Origin: Streptomyces sp. NRRL WC-3605
Lineage (GTDB): Bacteria > Actinomycetota > Actinomycetes > Streptomycetales > Streptomycetaceae
Length of the DNA: 25,350 nt
Direction of reading: 5' to 3'
Assembly (NCBI RefSeq): GCF_001509795.1
Contig: NZ_LLZN01000094.1
Location: forward strand, 1-25,350
In this document: piece by piece, positions 7,599-15,726 of the stretch
Layout: every line of letters begins with the position of its first letter
Position numbering within the stretch: position 1 is the first letter of the stretch
Position numbers and translations under genes: made by a program
Notes under the pieces: generated by a model
Seen by the model: the letters and a program-made list of their open reading frames with translations, nothing else
The model's database searches: none
What the model was told of the DNA's origin: nothing

Positions 7599-8651
7599 GT
7601 GCACTTCCACGACGACTCACTCTTCCCCGAGAACCAGGAAAAGCTGGTGATCCAGGCCGCTCCCTACGGGCCGGAGTGGCTGCCCGGTGACGCCGACGAC
7701 CTTCCCCTCACCATGGACGAGCACGTACAGGCGGCCGTCGACTGCTACAACGCCGGCGCGACCGTACTGCACATCCACGTGCGGGAGCTCGACGGCAAGG
7801 GCTCCAAGCGGATGTCCATGTTCAACGAGCTGCTGGGACGGCTGCGCGAGGCCGTGCCGGACATGGTCCTCCAGATCGGCGGCTCGATCTCGTTCGCCCC
7901 CGAGGACGAGGGCAGCGAGGCCAAGTGGCTCAGCTACGACACCCGTCACCTGCTGGCCGACCTCACACCGGCGCCGGACCAGGTGACGATCGCGATCAAC
8001 ACCAGCCAGATGAACATCGTCGAGATCATGAACGACGACGACCTCGAGGGCACCTCGATCGCCAAGCCGGAATACTACAAGGCCTATCGGGACATGGTCG
8101 TCGAGGCCGGCCCGGACTTCTACCTGGAGCACCTGAAGCGCCTGCACGGCAGCGGCATCCAGCCGCACTTCCAGCTCGCCACGCTGGCCCAGCTGGAGAC
8201 CGTGGAGCGGCTGATCCGGTCCGGCGTCTACACCGGTCCGCTGATCCTCAACTACGTGGCCATCGGCGGAGGTTTCGCCGGCCGCCACCCCGCGGACCTG
8301 ATCGAGTTCGTCCGCCGCACCCCGGACGGCGCCGTCCTCACCATCGAGAGCTCCATGCGGGCCGTGGCGCCGATGAACGCGATCGGCATCGCGCTCGGCG
8401 TCCATGTGCGCGTGGGCAATGAGGACAACCTGTGGCGACGCAAGGGCGAGCGCATGACCACCGTCGAGCAGGTCGAGCAGATGGTCCAGATCTCCGAGGC
8501 GCTGGGCCGTGACATCGCCACCGGCGCCGAGGCCAAGAAGATCTACCGGCTCGGGGAGTACTACGCGGACGCCGACGAGACCCTGGCCCGGCTCGGCATG
8601 GTGCCGAACCGCCGTCCCGGACAGCGCGGTTTCATGCTCCGCGACGTCTGA
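7599..8651 (+). CDS. Beta-keto acid cleavage enzyme (BKACE, DUF849)
   Basis: The start is GTG 7599, placed after AGGAGA; the product has 350 residues. The TIM-barrel BKACE family condenses a beta-keto acid with acetyl-CoA and cleaves it to acetoacetate plus the CoA ester of the shortened acid (3-keto-5-aminohexanoate and dehydrocarnitine are known substrates). The zinc-binding HxH is seen as H58-I-H60 in AGATVLHIHVRE. The conserved C-terminal motif GVHVRVGNEDNLW (268-280) carries the expected Glu at 275. The N-terminal strand APYGPEWLPGDADDLP is longer and more acidic than in lysine-pathway Kce enzymes, so the substrate probably differs. It is first in a six-gene operon whose last gene, acetoacetyl-CoA synthetase, would consume the acetoacetate formed. 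Confidence 0.92.
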   Translation: MHFHDDSLFPENQEKLVIQAAPYGPEWLPGDADDLPLTMDEHVQAAVDCYNAGATVLHIHVRELDGKGSKRMSMFNELLGRLREAVPDMVLQIGGSISFAPEDEGSEAKWLSYDTRHLLADLTPAPDQVTIAINTSQMNIVEIMNDDDLEGTSIAKPEYYKAYRDMVVEAGPDFYLEHLKRLHGSGIQPHFQLATLAQLETVERLIRSGVYTGPLILNYVAIGGGFAGRHPADLIEFVRRTPDGAVLTIESSMRAVAPMNAIGIALGVHVRVGNEDNLWRRKGERMTTVEQVEQMVQISEALGRDIATGAEAKKIYRLGEYYADADETLARLGMVPNRRPGQRGFMLRDV

Positions 8652-8729
8652 TCGCGTCCGTTCGCCTCCGGGCACGCCACCACCCCACCGGACCACCGCG
8701 CAGCGCTCCGCTCGGCGCGCGCGGCCCCA

Positions 8730-8766
8730 GGGGCCGCCGGGGCAATCCCCTGACTCCGGCGGCCCC
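8730..8766 (+). terminator. Intra-operon hairpin between BKACE and oxidoreductase genes
   Basis: GGGGCCGCCGG (8730-8740) pairs perfectly with CCGGCGGCCCC (8756-8766) across a 15-base loop, giving an 11-bp GC-only stem. It lies in the 193-base gap after the BKACE stop codon. It has no T-run, but actinobacterial terminators often lack one. It could be a partial terminator lowering expression of the downstream genes, or an RNA processing or stability element. Confidence 0.5.
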
Positions 8767-8844
8767 CTCATCCCATCCCACTCCCCGCGGCGCCGTGCCC
8801 CCGCACACCCGGCAGGCGTCCGCGACGAACAACGGAGCACGCCC

Positions 8845-9819
8845 GTGGCACACGCCATTCGCTTCCAGGAGACCGGCGGTCCCGACGTCCTGAACTGGGA
8901 AGAGGTCGTCGTCGGCGACCCCGGCCCGGGCGAGGTGCGGATCCGGCACGCGGCCGTCGGACTCAACTTCGCCGACACCTACTTCCGTACCGGCCTGTAC
9001 CCGGCGCCGCTGCCCGCCGGGCTCGGCGTCGAGGCCGCCGGTGTGGTGGAGGCCGTGGGCGAGGAGGTGACGCACGTCGCCGAGGGCGACCGGGTGACGT
9101 ACACCGGCAGCCCGCTGGGCGCGTACAGCACGGAGCGGGTGATGCCGGCCGACTCCCTGATCAGGCTGCCGGACGCGATCGGCTTCGAGACGGCCGCCGC
9201 GATGACCATGCGCGGCCTCACCTCGGCCTACCTTCTGCGCAGGATCCACCCCCTGAAGGCCGGCGACACGATCCTGCTCACCGCGGCGGCAGGCGGTGTC
9301 GGCCTCATCCTCTGCCAGTGGGCGAAGCTGCTGGGGCTGACCGTGATCGGCACGGTCTCCACCGAGGCCAAGGGCGAGCTGGCCCGCGCCCACGGCTGCG
9401 ACCACGTCGTCCACTACCGGCGCGAGGACGTCGCCGAGCGGGTGCGCGAACTGACCGACGGGGCCGGGGTGCCGGTCGTCTTCGACAGCGTCGGCGCCAC
9501 GACGTTCGCCGGCTCCCTCGCCTCGCTGCGGCGGCGCGGCCTGCTGGTGTGCTTCGGCACGGCCTCCGGGCCGGTGCCACCCATCGACGCCATGCAACTG
9601 GCGGTCAAGGGCTCGCTGTTCGTGACCCGGCCCGCCCTCGCCGACTACATCGCGGACCCCACCGAACGGGCCGATCTGGCCGGCGAGCTCTTCGGCCACG
9701 TCGCCTCCGGACGGATCACCGTCGAGGTCAACCAGCGCTACGCGCTGGAGGACGCCGCCCGTGCGCACCGCGACCTGGAGGCGGGGCGGACAACGGGCTC
9801 GTCCGTCTTCGTCCTCTGA
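8845..9819 (+). CDS. Zinc-independent quinone oxidoreductase (MDR family)
   Basis: GTG 8845 follows CGGAG at good spacing; the product has 324 residues, the usual length for the QOR branch of medium-chain dehydrogenases. The GroES-like N-terminus contains the QOR signature region GLNFADTYFRTGLYP (about 42-56) and LGVEAAGVVEAVG. The Rossmann part has LLTAAAGGVGLILCQWAK for NADPH. The catalytic and structural zinc Cys/His ligands of alcohol dehydrogenases are absent. Relatives reduce quinones, enones or enoyl groups with NADPH. In this operon it may oxidise or reduce an intermediate around the beta-keto acid step, but that is inference. Confidence 0.9.
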   Translation: MAHAIRFQETGGPDVLNWEEVVVGDPGPGEVRIRHAAVGLNFADTYFRTGLYPAPLPAGLGVEAAGVVEAVGEEVTHVAEGDRVTYTGSPLGAYSTERVMPADSLIRLPDAIGFETAAAMTMRGLTSAYLLRRIHPLKAGDTILLTAAAGGVGLILCQWAKLLGLTVIGTVSTEAKGELARAHGCDHVVHYRREDVAERVRELTDGAGVPVVFDSVGATTFAGSLASLRRRGLLVCFGTASGPVPPIDAMQLAVKGSLFVTRPALADYIADPTERADLAGELFGHVASGRITVEVNQRYALEDAARAHRDLEAGRTTGSSVFVL

Positions 9820-9879
9820 ACACGCCCGCACAGCAGATCACCTGACTCCCGTTCACGTCCCTCACCAGGAGGAAGTTCC

Positions 9880-10794
9880 GTGGAGAAGACCCTGTCCCCG
9901 GTGGAGAGCGCACCCGCGACGGTGCGCGCCCACTCCCTCGGCTCGATCAAGGTCGAGCCGCTGACCTGCACCATCGGCGCCGAACTCTCCGGCGTGCACC
10001 TCGGCGACGCCGCGCGCGACGAGGAGCTGTTCGCCGAGATCAAGGCCCTGCTCCTCCAGTACAAGGTCCTGTTCCTGCGCGACCAGGACATCACCCGCGC
10101 CGAACACGTCGCGTTCGCCGAGCGGTTCGGCGCGCTGGAGGACCACCCGGTGGCCGGCAGCGACCCCGACCACCCCGGCCTGGTCCGCATCTACAAGGAC
10201 CTCGACTCCCCTGCCGAGCACTACGAGAACGCCCTCCACACCGACGGGACCTGGCGTGAGACGCCCGCCATGGGAGCCGTGCTGCGCTGCGTGGAGTCGC
10301 CCCCGGTCGGCGGGGACACCATCTGGGTCAACATGGTCGAGGCGTACCGCCGGCTGCCGGACCACGTCAAGACCCAGATCCAGGGCCTGCGCGCCCGGCA
10401 CAGCATCGAAGCGTCCTTCGGCGCCGTCATGCCGCAGGAGAAGCGCCACGAGCTGAAGGCCCGCTTCCCGGACGCGGAGCACCCGGTGGTGCGCACCCAC
10501 CCCGAGACCGGGGAGCAGATCCTCTTCGTCAACAGCTTCACCACGCACTTCGTCAACTTCCACACGCCCGGGAACGTCCGCTTCGGGCAGGACTACGCCC
10601 CCGGCGCGCACCTGCTGCTCAACTACCTGCTCAGCCAGGCCGCGGTCCCGGAGTACCAGGTGCGCTGGCGCTGGCAGCCCAACAGCGTGGCCATCTGGGA
10701 CAACCGCTCCACCCAGCACTACGCCGTCCAGGACTACTGGCCCGCCGTCCGCAAGATGGAGCGCGCCGGGATCACGGGCGACAGACCGTTCTGA
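9880..10794 (+). CDS. TauD/TfdA-family Fe(II)/2-oxoglutarate dioxygenase
   Basis: GTG 9880 follows AGGAGG; the product has 304 residues, typical of the family. The iron triad is visible as H120-T-D122 in LHTDGTW and the distal H280 in STQHYAV. The 2-oxoglutarate-anchoring Arg lies in RKMERAGI (R291 or R295). NSFTTHFVNFHTP and RWRWQPNSVAIWDNR match the taurine/2,4-D dioxygenase fold. Such enzymes hydroxylate an aliphatic carbon next to an acidic or leaving group, using O2 and 2-oxoglutarate. The substrate could be a sulfonate, an aryloxy acid or a betaine-like acid; sequence does not decide. It lies 60 bases after the oxidoreductase and 32 bases before the transporter, in one operon. Confidence 0.92.
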   Translation: MEKTLSPVESAPATVRAHSLGSIKVEPLTCTIGAELSGVHLGDAARDEELFAEIKALLLQYKVLFLRDQDITRAEHVAFAERFGALEDHPVAGSDPDHPGLVRIYKDLDSPAEHYENALHTDGTWRETPAMGAVLRCVESPPVGGDTIWVNMVEAYRRLPDHVKTQIQGLRARHSIEASFGAVMPQEKRHELKARFPDAEHPVVRTHPETGEQILFVNSFTTHFVNFHTPGNVRFGQDYAPGAHLLLNYLLSQAAVPEYQVRWRWQPNSVAIWDNRSTQHYAVQDYWPAVRKMERAGITGDRPF

Positions 10795-10826
10795 CCTTTC
10801 CTTCAGAAGCTCGCGAGGTGATGACA

Positions 10827-12269
10827 ATGGCGTTCCCCACCACTGAGCAGTCCCCGCCGGAAACGGCGTCCCCGTCCGTCTGGCCGGTGTCCCGGCGCTA
10901 TGCCTGGGTCGTTTTCGCCCTGAGTTTCGGCCTGCTGCTGTCCGACTACATGTCACGGCAGGTCCTCAACGCCGTCTTTCCCATGCTGAAGGCCGAATGG
11001 CTGCTGTCCGACGCCGAGCTGGGCTCGCTCAGCGGGGTCGTGGCGCTGACGGTCGGCGTGCTGGCCTTCCCGTTGTCCCTGCTGGCGGACCGCTGGGGCA
11101 GGGTGCGAAGCCTGCTGATCGCCGCCACCGTGTGGAGCCTGGCGACACTGGGGTGCGCGGTGTCCGCGGGCTACGGCGAGATGATGACCGGCCGACTCTT
11201 CGTCGGCATCGGTGAGGCGGCCTACGGCAGCGTCGGGATCGCGGTGGTCCTGAGCGTCTTCCCGCCCGTACTGAGGGCCACCCTCTCCGGCGCCTTCATC
11301 GCGGGCGGCGCCTTCGGCTCCGTCCTCGGCGTCGCGATCGGCGGCGCGGTGGCCGAGGCGTTCGGCTGGCGCTGGGCGTTCGGCGTGATGGGCGTCTTCG
11401 GGCTGGTGCTCGCCGCGTGCTACGGCGTCGTGGTCACCGAGAAGCGGCTGCGGCCGCGGGCGGAGACGGACGCGGCCACGAAGAACGCGGCGGACGCCGA
11501 CGCGGACACGGGGAACGCGGCGGACGCCGGTGCGGACGCCGACGTCCGGCCGGAGGCGGACACCGTCGAGGACGCGGCCACCGCCCCGCGCGAGCATCTG
11601 CGGGCCCTCCTGCCGCGGCTGTTCTCCTCCGCCTCGGTGATCGGCGCGTACGTCGGCAGCGGACTCCAGCTGTTCATCGCGGGCTCCCTCATCGCCTGGC
11701 TGCCCAGCTACTTCGACCGCTACTACCACCTGCCCACGGCGCAGGCCGGCGCCGCCGCCGGGGTCTTCGCCCTGGTCATCGGCGTGGGAATGATCGGCGG
11801 CGGGATCGTCTCGGACCGGATCAGCAAGGCGCGGCCGATCAGGAAGTGGTCCGTCGCGATCTTCTGCAGCCTCGGCTCGCTGGTCCTGCTGCTGACCGCC
11901 TTCCACCTCCCCACCGGCTCGCTCCAGATCATGACGCTGGCGGCAGGAGCGGTGCTGTCGGCCGGCACGGCCGGCCCGGCCGCCGCCATGGTGGCGAACC
12001 TGACCCCGGCGACCATCGCCGCCACGGCGTTCGCCACCCTCACCCTGGCCAACAGCCTGCTCGGCCTGGCTCCCGGCCCCGCGGTCACGGGCATGCTCGC
12101 CGACCGGACGAGCCTGCTCGACGCCCTCCAGCTCGTCCCACTCGTCGCGCTCGGCGCCACCGTGGCCTTCGTGGTCGGCCGGCACCACTACGAGCGGGAT
12201 CTGCTCCGCATCACCGAACAGTCCGGGCCGGCCGGCCCGGAGCGCACGCGAGCGGAGGTGTCCTCATGA
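10827..12269 (+). CDS. MFS transporter (12-helix, organic-acid or Spinster-like)
   Basis: ATG 10827 is preferred over GTG 10818 and ATG 10821 because GAGG (10815-10818) is correctly spaced for it; the product has 480 residues. TM1 includes FALSFGLLLSDYMSRQVLN, a pattern of the anion:cation symporter and Spinster-like branches. The motif A loop is LLADRWGRVRS and motif C-like GAFGSVLGVAIGG is in TM5. The central cytoplasmic loop (about 215-255) is unusually long, Ala/Asp/Glu-rich and contains a duplicated segment. The protein probably imports the substrate of this operon. Its stop codon overlaps the start of the next gene (ATGA), giving translational coupling. Confidence 0.88.
   Translation: MAFPTTEQSPPETASPSVWPVSRRYAWVVFALSFGLLLSDYMSRQVLNAVFPMLKAEWLLSDAELGSLSGVVALTVGVLAFPLSLLADRWGRVRSLLIAATVWSLATLGCAVSAGYGEMMTGRLFVGIGEAAYGSVGIAVVLSVFPPVLRATLSGAFIAGGAFGSVLGVAIGGAVAEAFGWRWAFGVMGVFGLVLAACYGVVVTEKRLRPRAETDAATKNAADADADTGNAADAGADADVRPEADTVEDAATAPREHLRALLPRLFSSASVIGAYVGSGLQLFIAGSLIAWLPSYFDRYYHLPTAQAGAAAGVFALVIGVGMIGGGIVSDRISKARPIRKWSVAIFCSLGSLVLLLTAFHLPTGSLQIMTLAAGAVLSAGTAGPAAAMVANLTPATIAATAFATLTLANSLLGLAPGPAVTGMLADRTSLLDALQLVPLVALGATVAFVVGRHHYERDLLRITEQSGPAGPERTRAEVSS
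11483..11529 (+). repeat. Two-copy 30-base repeat in the MFS central loop
   Basis: A 17-base unit coding NAADA starts at 11483 and recurs exactly at 11513, with a period of 30 bases (10 residues). It lies in the hydrophilic loop between helices 6 and 7 and expands the acidic Ala/Asp tract. It probably arose by in-frame duplication. Confidence 0.7.
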
Positions 12270-12856
12270 CCCGCACCGCGACCCCGGCGATCGTGATCGT
12301 CCCGGGCCTGCGCGACCACGTGGACGAGCACTGGCAGACCCTGCTCGCCGGCCGGCTGGCCGAGGCGGGCCGCACCGTCCGCACGGTGCCGCCGCTGACA
12401 CATGACGGACTCAGCCGCAAGGCCCGCGTGGCAGCGCTGGACGAGGTGGTCTCGCGGCTCGCGGGACCCGTCGTCCTGGTCGCCCACAGCGCCGGCGTGC
12501 TCACCACCGTGCACTGGGCCCAGGAGTACCAGGCCGACGTCCGGGGCGCGCTGCTGGTCACCCCGCCGGACTTCGACACCCCACTTCCGGAGGGCTACCC
12601 CACTCCCGACGTGCTGGCCGGCAACGGCTGGACGCCGGTCCCCCGGTCGGCGCTGCCCTTCCCCAGCATCGTCGCGGCCAGTTCCGACGACCCGCTGGGC
12701 GGCCTGGACCGCGTCCGTGCGCTGGCCCTGGCCTGGAAGAGCGGGTTCGTGGAGCTGGGAGCCGTAGGGCACCTCAACCCCGCCTCCGGCTACGGCCCGT
12801 GGCCGGAGGCGGAGGAACTGCTCCGCGAACTCGACCCCGACCCCGATCACGGCTGA
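12266..12856 (+). CDS. RBBP9/YdeN-type alpha/beta hydrolase
   Basis: ATG 12266 overlaps the MFS stop by 4 bases and follows GGAGG; the product has 196 residues, the normal family length. The N-terminal strand and oxyanion region IVPGLRDHVDEHWQTLL matches the PGWxGxxxxHWQxxW pattern of RBBP9-like serine hydrolases. The nucleophile elbow is VAHSAGV with S75. The acid is in SSDDPL (D141 or D142) and the catalytic His is H169 in GHLNPASGYGPWPE. Known relatives are small esterases of poorly defined substrate. Here it could hydrolyse an ester or the acyl-CoA released by BKACE, as the thioesterase does in carnitine breakdown; this is inference. Confidence 0.88.
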   Translation: MTRTATPAIVIVPGLRDHVDEHWQTLLAGRLAEAGRTVRTVPPLTHDGLSRKARVAALDEVVSRLAGPVVLVAHSAGVLTTVHWAQEYQADVRGALLVTPPDFDTPLPEGYPTPDVLAGNGWTPVPRSALPFPSIVAASSDDPLGGLDRVRALALAWKSGFVELGAVGHLNPASGYGPWPEAEELLRELDPDPDHG

Positions 12857-12894
12857 GACACCGCCCCCGGCCGGCGGCTCCCGGAAAGGCATCG

Positions 12895-14889
12895 ATGAAC
12901 ACCGACACCGACCCCGATCTCCTCTGGTCACCCGGTCGCCGTGAGACGCAAGACTCCAACGTCGCGTCCTTCCTGCGGTGGCTCGGTACCCACCGGGAGT
13001 TGCACTTCCACGACTACGCCGAGCTCTGGCGGTGGAGCTCCACCGACCTGCCCGGCTTCTGGTCCGCCGTATGGGAGTTCTACGGCCTGGACGCCGTGTC
13101 CGGCTATGACGAGGTGCTGGCGGACGCCTCCATGCCGGGCGCCAGGTGGTTCACCGGCGCCCGGTTGAACTTCGCCGAACGCTGCTTCGCGCACGCCGCC
13201 CCCGACCGCCCGGCCCTGGTCTTCGTGGACGAGGGCGGGACTCCCGTCGAGACCTCCTGGGAGGAACTGCGCCGGCAGGTCGCGGACGTCGCCGCGGCGC
13301 TGCGCCGGATGGGCGTGGGGCCCGGCGACTGCGTGGCGGGCTGGCTTCCCAACCTGCCGCAGACCGTCGTCGCGCTGCTGGCCACGGCCTCCCTCGGCGC
13401 GGTGTGGACGGTGTGCTCCCCGGACTTCGGCACGCCCAGCGTCCTCGCCCGGCTGCGGCAGGCACGGCCGGCCGTCCTGGTGGCGGCGGACGGCTACCGC
13501 CACGGCGGCAAGCGGTACGACAAACGCCCGGTGGTCGCCGAGCTCGTGGAGGGGCTGCCCTCCGTACGGCACGTCCTCGCGGTCGGCCACCTCTTTCCCT
13601 CGCCGGACGAGCCGTGGGCGCCGCGGGCCGACGTACGGCAGCACTCCTGGTCCGCGCTGCCGGCCGCGGAGGGGCCGCTGGAGTTCGCCGACGTGCCCTT
13701 CGACCACCCCCTGTGGATCCTGTGGTCCTCGGGGACCACTGGGGTGCCCAAGGGGATCGTCCAGGGCCACGGCGGCATCGTCGTGGAACTGCTGAAGGCC
13801 CTCGGACTGGGCGCCGACCTGCGCGCCGAGGACCGCTATCTGTTCGTCACGTCCACCAGCTGGATGGTCTGGAACTTCCTGGTCGGCGGACTACTGCACG
13901 GCAGCACCGTCATCCTCTACGACGGCAGCCCCACGTTCCCCGACGTCCACGGCGCCTGGCGGGTCGCCGAGCGGACCGGAGCCACGATGGTCGGGGTAGG
14001 AGCCGCCTACCTCGCCGCCGGGGAGAAGGCGGGCGGGGACCCGGCAGCCGAACTCGGTCTCGGGGCGCTGCGCTCGATCCTCCAGACCGGCTCGTCGCTG
14101 CCGCCCGGCACCTGGCGCTGGGTCCACGACCGGCTCGCGCCCGGTGTCTGGCTCCAGTCGGTCTGCGGCGGGACCGACGTGTGCTCCGTGCTGGCGGGCG
14201 GCTCCCCGCTGCTGCCCGTGCGGGTGGGCCGCATCCAGTGCCCCGCGCTCGGCGTCGTGCTGGCCGCCTGGGACCCCGAGGGGCGGCCGCTGACCGGGGA
14301 GCAGGGCGAACTGGTGCTGACCTCGCCCCTGCCGTCCATGCCGCTCCACTTCGTCGGCGACCCCGACGGGGCGCGCTACCGGGACAGCTACTTCGACACG
14401 TATCCCGGTGTCTGGCGGCACGGCGACTGGGTCACCGTCCATCACGACCTGTCGGTCGTCGTCTCCGGCCGGTCGGACTCCACGCTCAACCGCATGGGCG
14501 TGCGCATGGGCTCCGCCGACCTCTACGCGGTCGTCGAACAGCTCCCCGAGGTCGCGGACAGCCTCGTCGTCGGCGTGGAACGCCCGGACGGCGGCTACTT
14601 CATGCCCCTGTTCGTGGTCCCGGCCCAGGGAACCGACCTGGACGACGCGGTGCGCGAGCGCATCGCGGCCGCCGTCCGGCGCCGGCTGTCACCCCGCCAC
14701 GTGCCCGACGTCATCCTGCCGATCGCCGCCGTGCCCCGCACCCTGACCGGGAAGAAGCTGGAGGTGCCCGTCAAGCGCATCCTCCAGGGCGCCCGCGTCG
14801 ACGAGGTGAGCAGCGCGGGCGCCGTCACCCATCCCGAGATGCTGGCCTGGTTCGCGGAGTTCGCGGGCCGCTCCGCGACGGGCGGGTGA
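12895..14889 (+). CDS. aacS: Acetoacetyl-CoA synthetase (acetoacetate-CoA ligase)
   Basis: ATG 12895 follows GGAAAGG; the product has 664 residues, matching the family's roughly 650. The N-terminus is the ACAS_N type, with SNVASFLRWL and a GARLNFAERCF segment. The AMP-binding P-loop WSSGTTGVPKGI lies near residue 277, SVCGGTDVC is the substrate-side motif seen in acetoacetate ligases, and TLTGKKLEVPVKRIL near 617-631 holds the catalytic Lys. It makes acetoacetyl-CoA from acetoacetate, ATP and CoA. As last gene of the operon it fits as the step that recovers the acetoacetate released by BKACE, feeding thiolase. Propionyl/acetyl-CoA synthetase is less likely given the SVCGGTDVC region. Confidence 0.92.
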   Translation: MNTDTDPDLLWSPGRRETQDSNVASFLRWLGTHRELHFHDYAELWRWSSTDLPGFWSAVWEFYGLDAVSGYDEVLADASMPGARWFTGARLNFAERCFAHAAPDRPALVFVDEGGTPVETSWEELRRQVADVAAALRRMGVGPGDCVAGWLPNLPQTVVALLATASLGAVWTVCSPDFGTPSVLARLRQARPAVLVAADGYRHGGKRYDKRPVVAELVEGLPSVRHVLAVGHLFPSPDEPWAPRADVRQHSWSALPAAEGPLEFADVPFDHPLWILWSSGTTGVPKGIVQGHGGIVVELLKALGLGADLRAEDRYLFVTSTSWMVWNFLVGGLLHGSTVILYDGSPTFPDVHGAWRVAERTGATMVGVGAAYLAAGEKAGGDPAAELGLGALRSILQTGSSLPPGTWRWVHDRLAPGVWLQSVCGGTDVCSVLAGGSPLLPVRVGRIQCPALGVVLAAWDPEGRPLTGEQGELVLTSPLPSMPLHFVGDPDGARYRDSYFDTYPGVWRHGDWVTVHHDLSVVVSGRSDSTLNRMGVRMGSADLYAVVEQLPEVADSLVVGVERPDGGYFMPLFVVPAQGTDLDDAVRERIAAAVRRRLSPRHVPDVILPIAAVPRTLTGKKLEVPVKRILQGARVDEVSSAGAVTHPEMLAWFAEFAGRSATGG

Positions 14890-14910
14890 GCCGCGCCCTC
14901 CCGCGGACGG

Positions 14911-14952
14911 AGAAGACGCCTCGGCCCATACCCATGGGCCGAGGCGTCTTCG
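14911..14952. terminator. Perfect hairpin terminator between convergent transcripts
   Basis: An arm at 14912-14928 pairs without mismatch with 14935-14951, and the inner T/A pair extends the stem to 18 bp with a 4-base loop. The stem starts with GAAG and ends with CTTC, so each strand ends with a few T residues. It lies 22 bases after the acetoacetyl-CoA synthetase stop codon and just beyond the minus-strand gene at 14970. It likely ends transcription from both sides. Confidence 0.85.
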
Positions 14953-14969
14953 TGGTCGCCGGGTGGTGG

Positions 14970-15487
14970 TCAGGAGGTGCGCTCGGGCTCGACACCCGGG
15001 GGAACCCGTGGATCCCCGGGGTGCCGACGGAGTCGTCCGCGATGGCGGGGGGACAGACGCTCCAGTCCAACGCCGAGTTCCCTCTCGGCGGTGGTGGGTT
15101 CCCCGAGACGCAGCGGGACTGCGCCACTCATGCCGATGTAGCAGTAGGCGCGGGTCAGCTCACCGGAGTCGACCCTGCCCAGGCGTGGTGGTCGACGATG
15201 CGGTCCGTGCCGAAGTACTGGAGGTCCCCGACGCGTGCGGCCAGCCTCCGCAGCCAGGCGGGGAAGTCCGGGCGAGTGGCGTCCGTCTCCCGCGTCAGAT
15301 GGATCCGGCCGTGGGTGAGGGTCCAGCCCGGGACGGGTCTGGCGACGAAAACCCCCTGCCGGTAGGCCAGTTCGGTGCCGCTCGTCCAGTCCATGCTCCG
15401 CCGGTGCCGGAGGCCGAGGGCGTCGGCCACCTCCTCCGGCCCTGCGTCCCGCACCGCGAGCCATGAAGTCTTGTAACCGAAGGACAT
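14970..15487 (-). pseudogene. Frameshifted actinobacterial hypothetical protein
   Basis: ATG 15487 follows GGGAGGG and opens MSFGYKTSWLAVRD, the start of a common Streptomyces protein of unknown function. The first frame continues through YFGTDRIVDHHAWA and stops at 15155. The family sequence resumes in the next frame as GELTRAYCYIGMSGAVPLRL and LGEPTTAERELGVGL. Adding one base near 15178 joins them. The final 35 or so residues to 14970 do not match the usual C-terminus, so a second lesion is likely. The gene is isolated between the ends of the two core operons. Confidence 0.7.
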
Positions 15488-15726
15488 GATCCCTCCCACC
15501 GTGGTGCCCCGGGGCGACGCGGGGATCATCGCGGACGGCACCGACAAGGGCGGCGCACGCCGGTCGTCCTCGATGCGGCCGGGGGTGACGCGCAGGCGGC
15601 GGGCCGGGGAGGACGGTGTCTCGCGGACTCCGTCACGACCGCGCCGCCGGCACTCCGGAGACCCGGCCCTCTCGGTGGGGGGCGCGGGCCGGGGTGCCGG
15701 CGGCCGGATCCGTTTCGGCGGGGCCG

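Noticed and set aside
7599..8651. Lysine-fermentation 3-keto-5-aminohexanoate cleavage role
   Set aside because: The family is the same, but none of the other lysine-fermentation genes is nearby and the N-terminal substrate region differs.
10953..12188. 411-residue minus-strand frame opposite the MFS gene
   Set aside because: Antisense shadow; extremely charged and without domain character.
13146..15365. 739-residue open frame on the plus strand
   Set aside because: Another frame of acetoacetyl-CoA synthetase; Arg/Gly/Pro-rich with no motifs.
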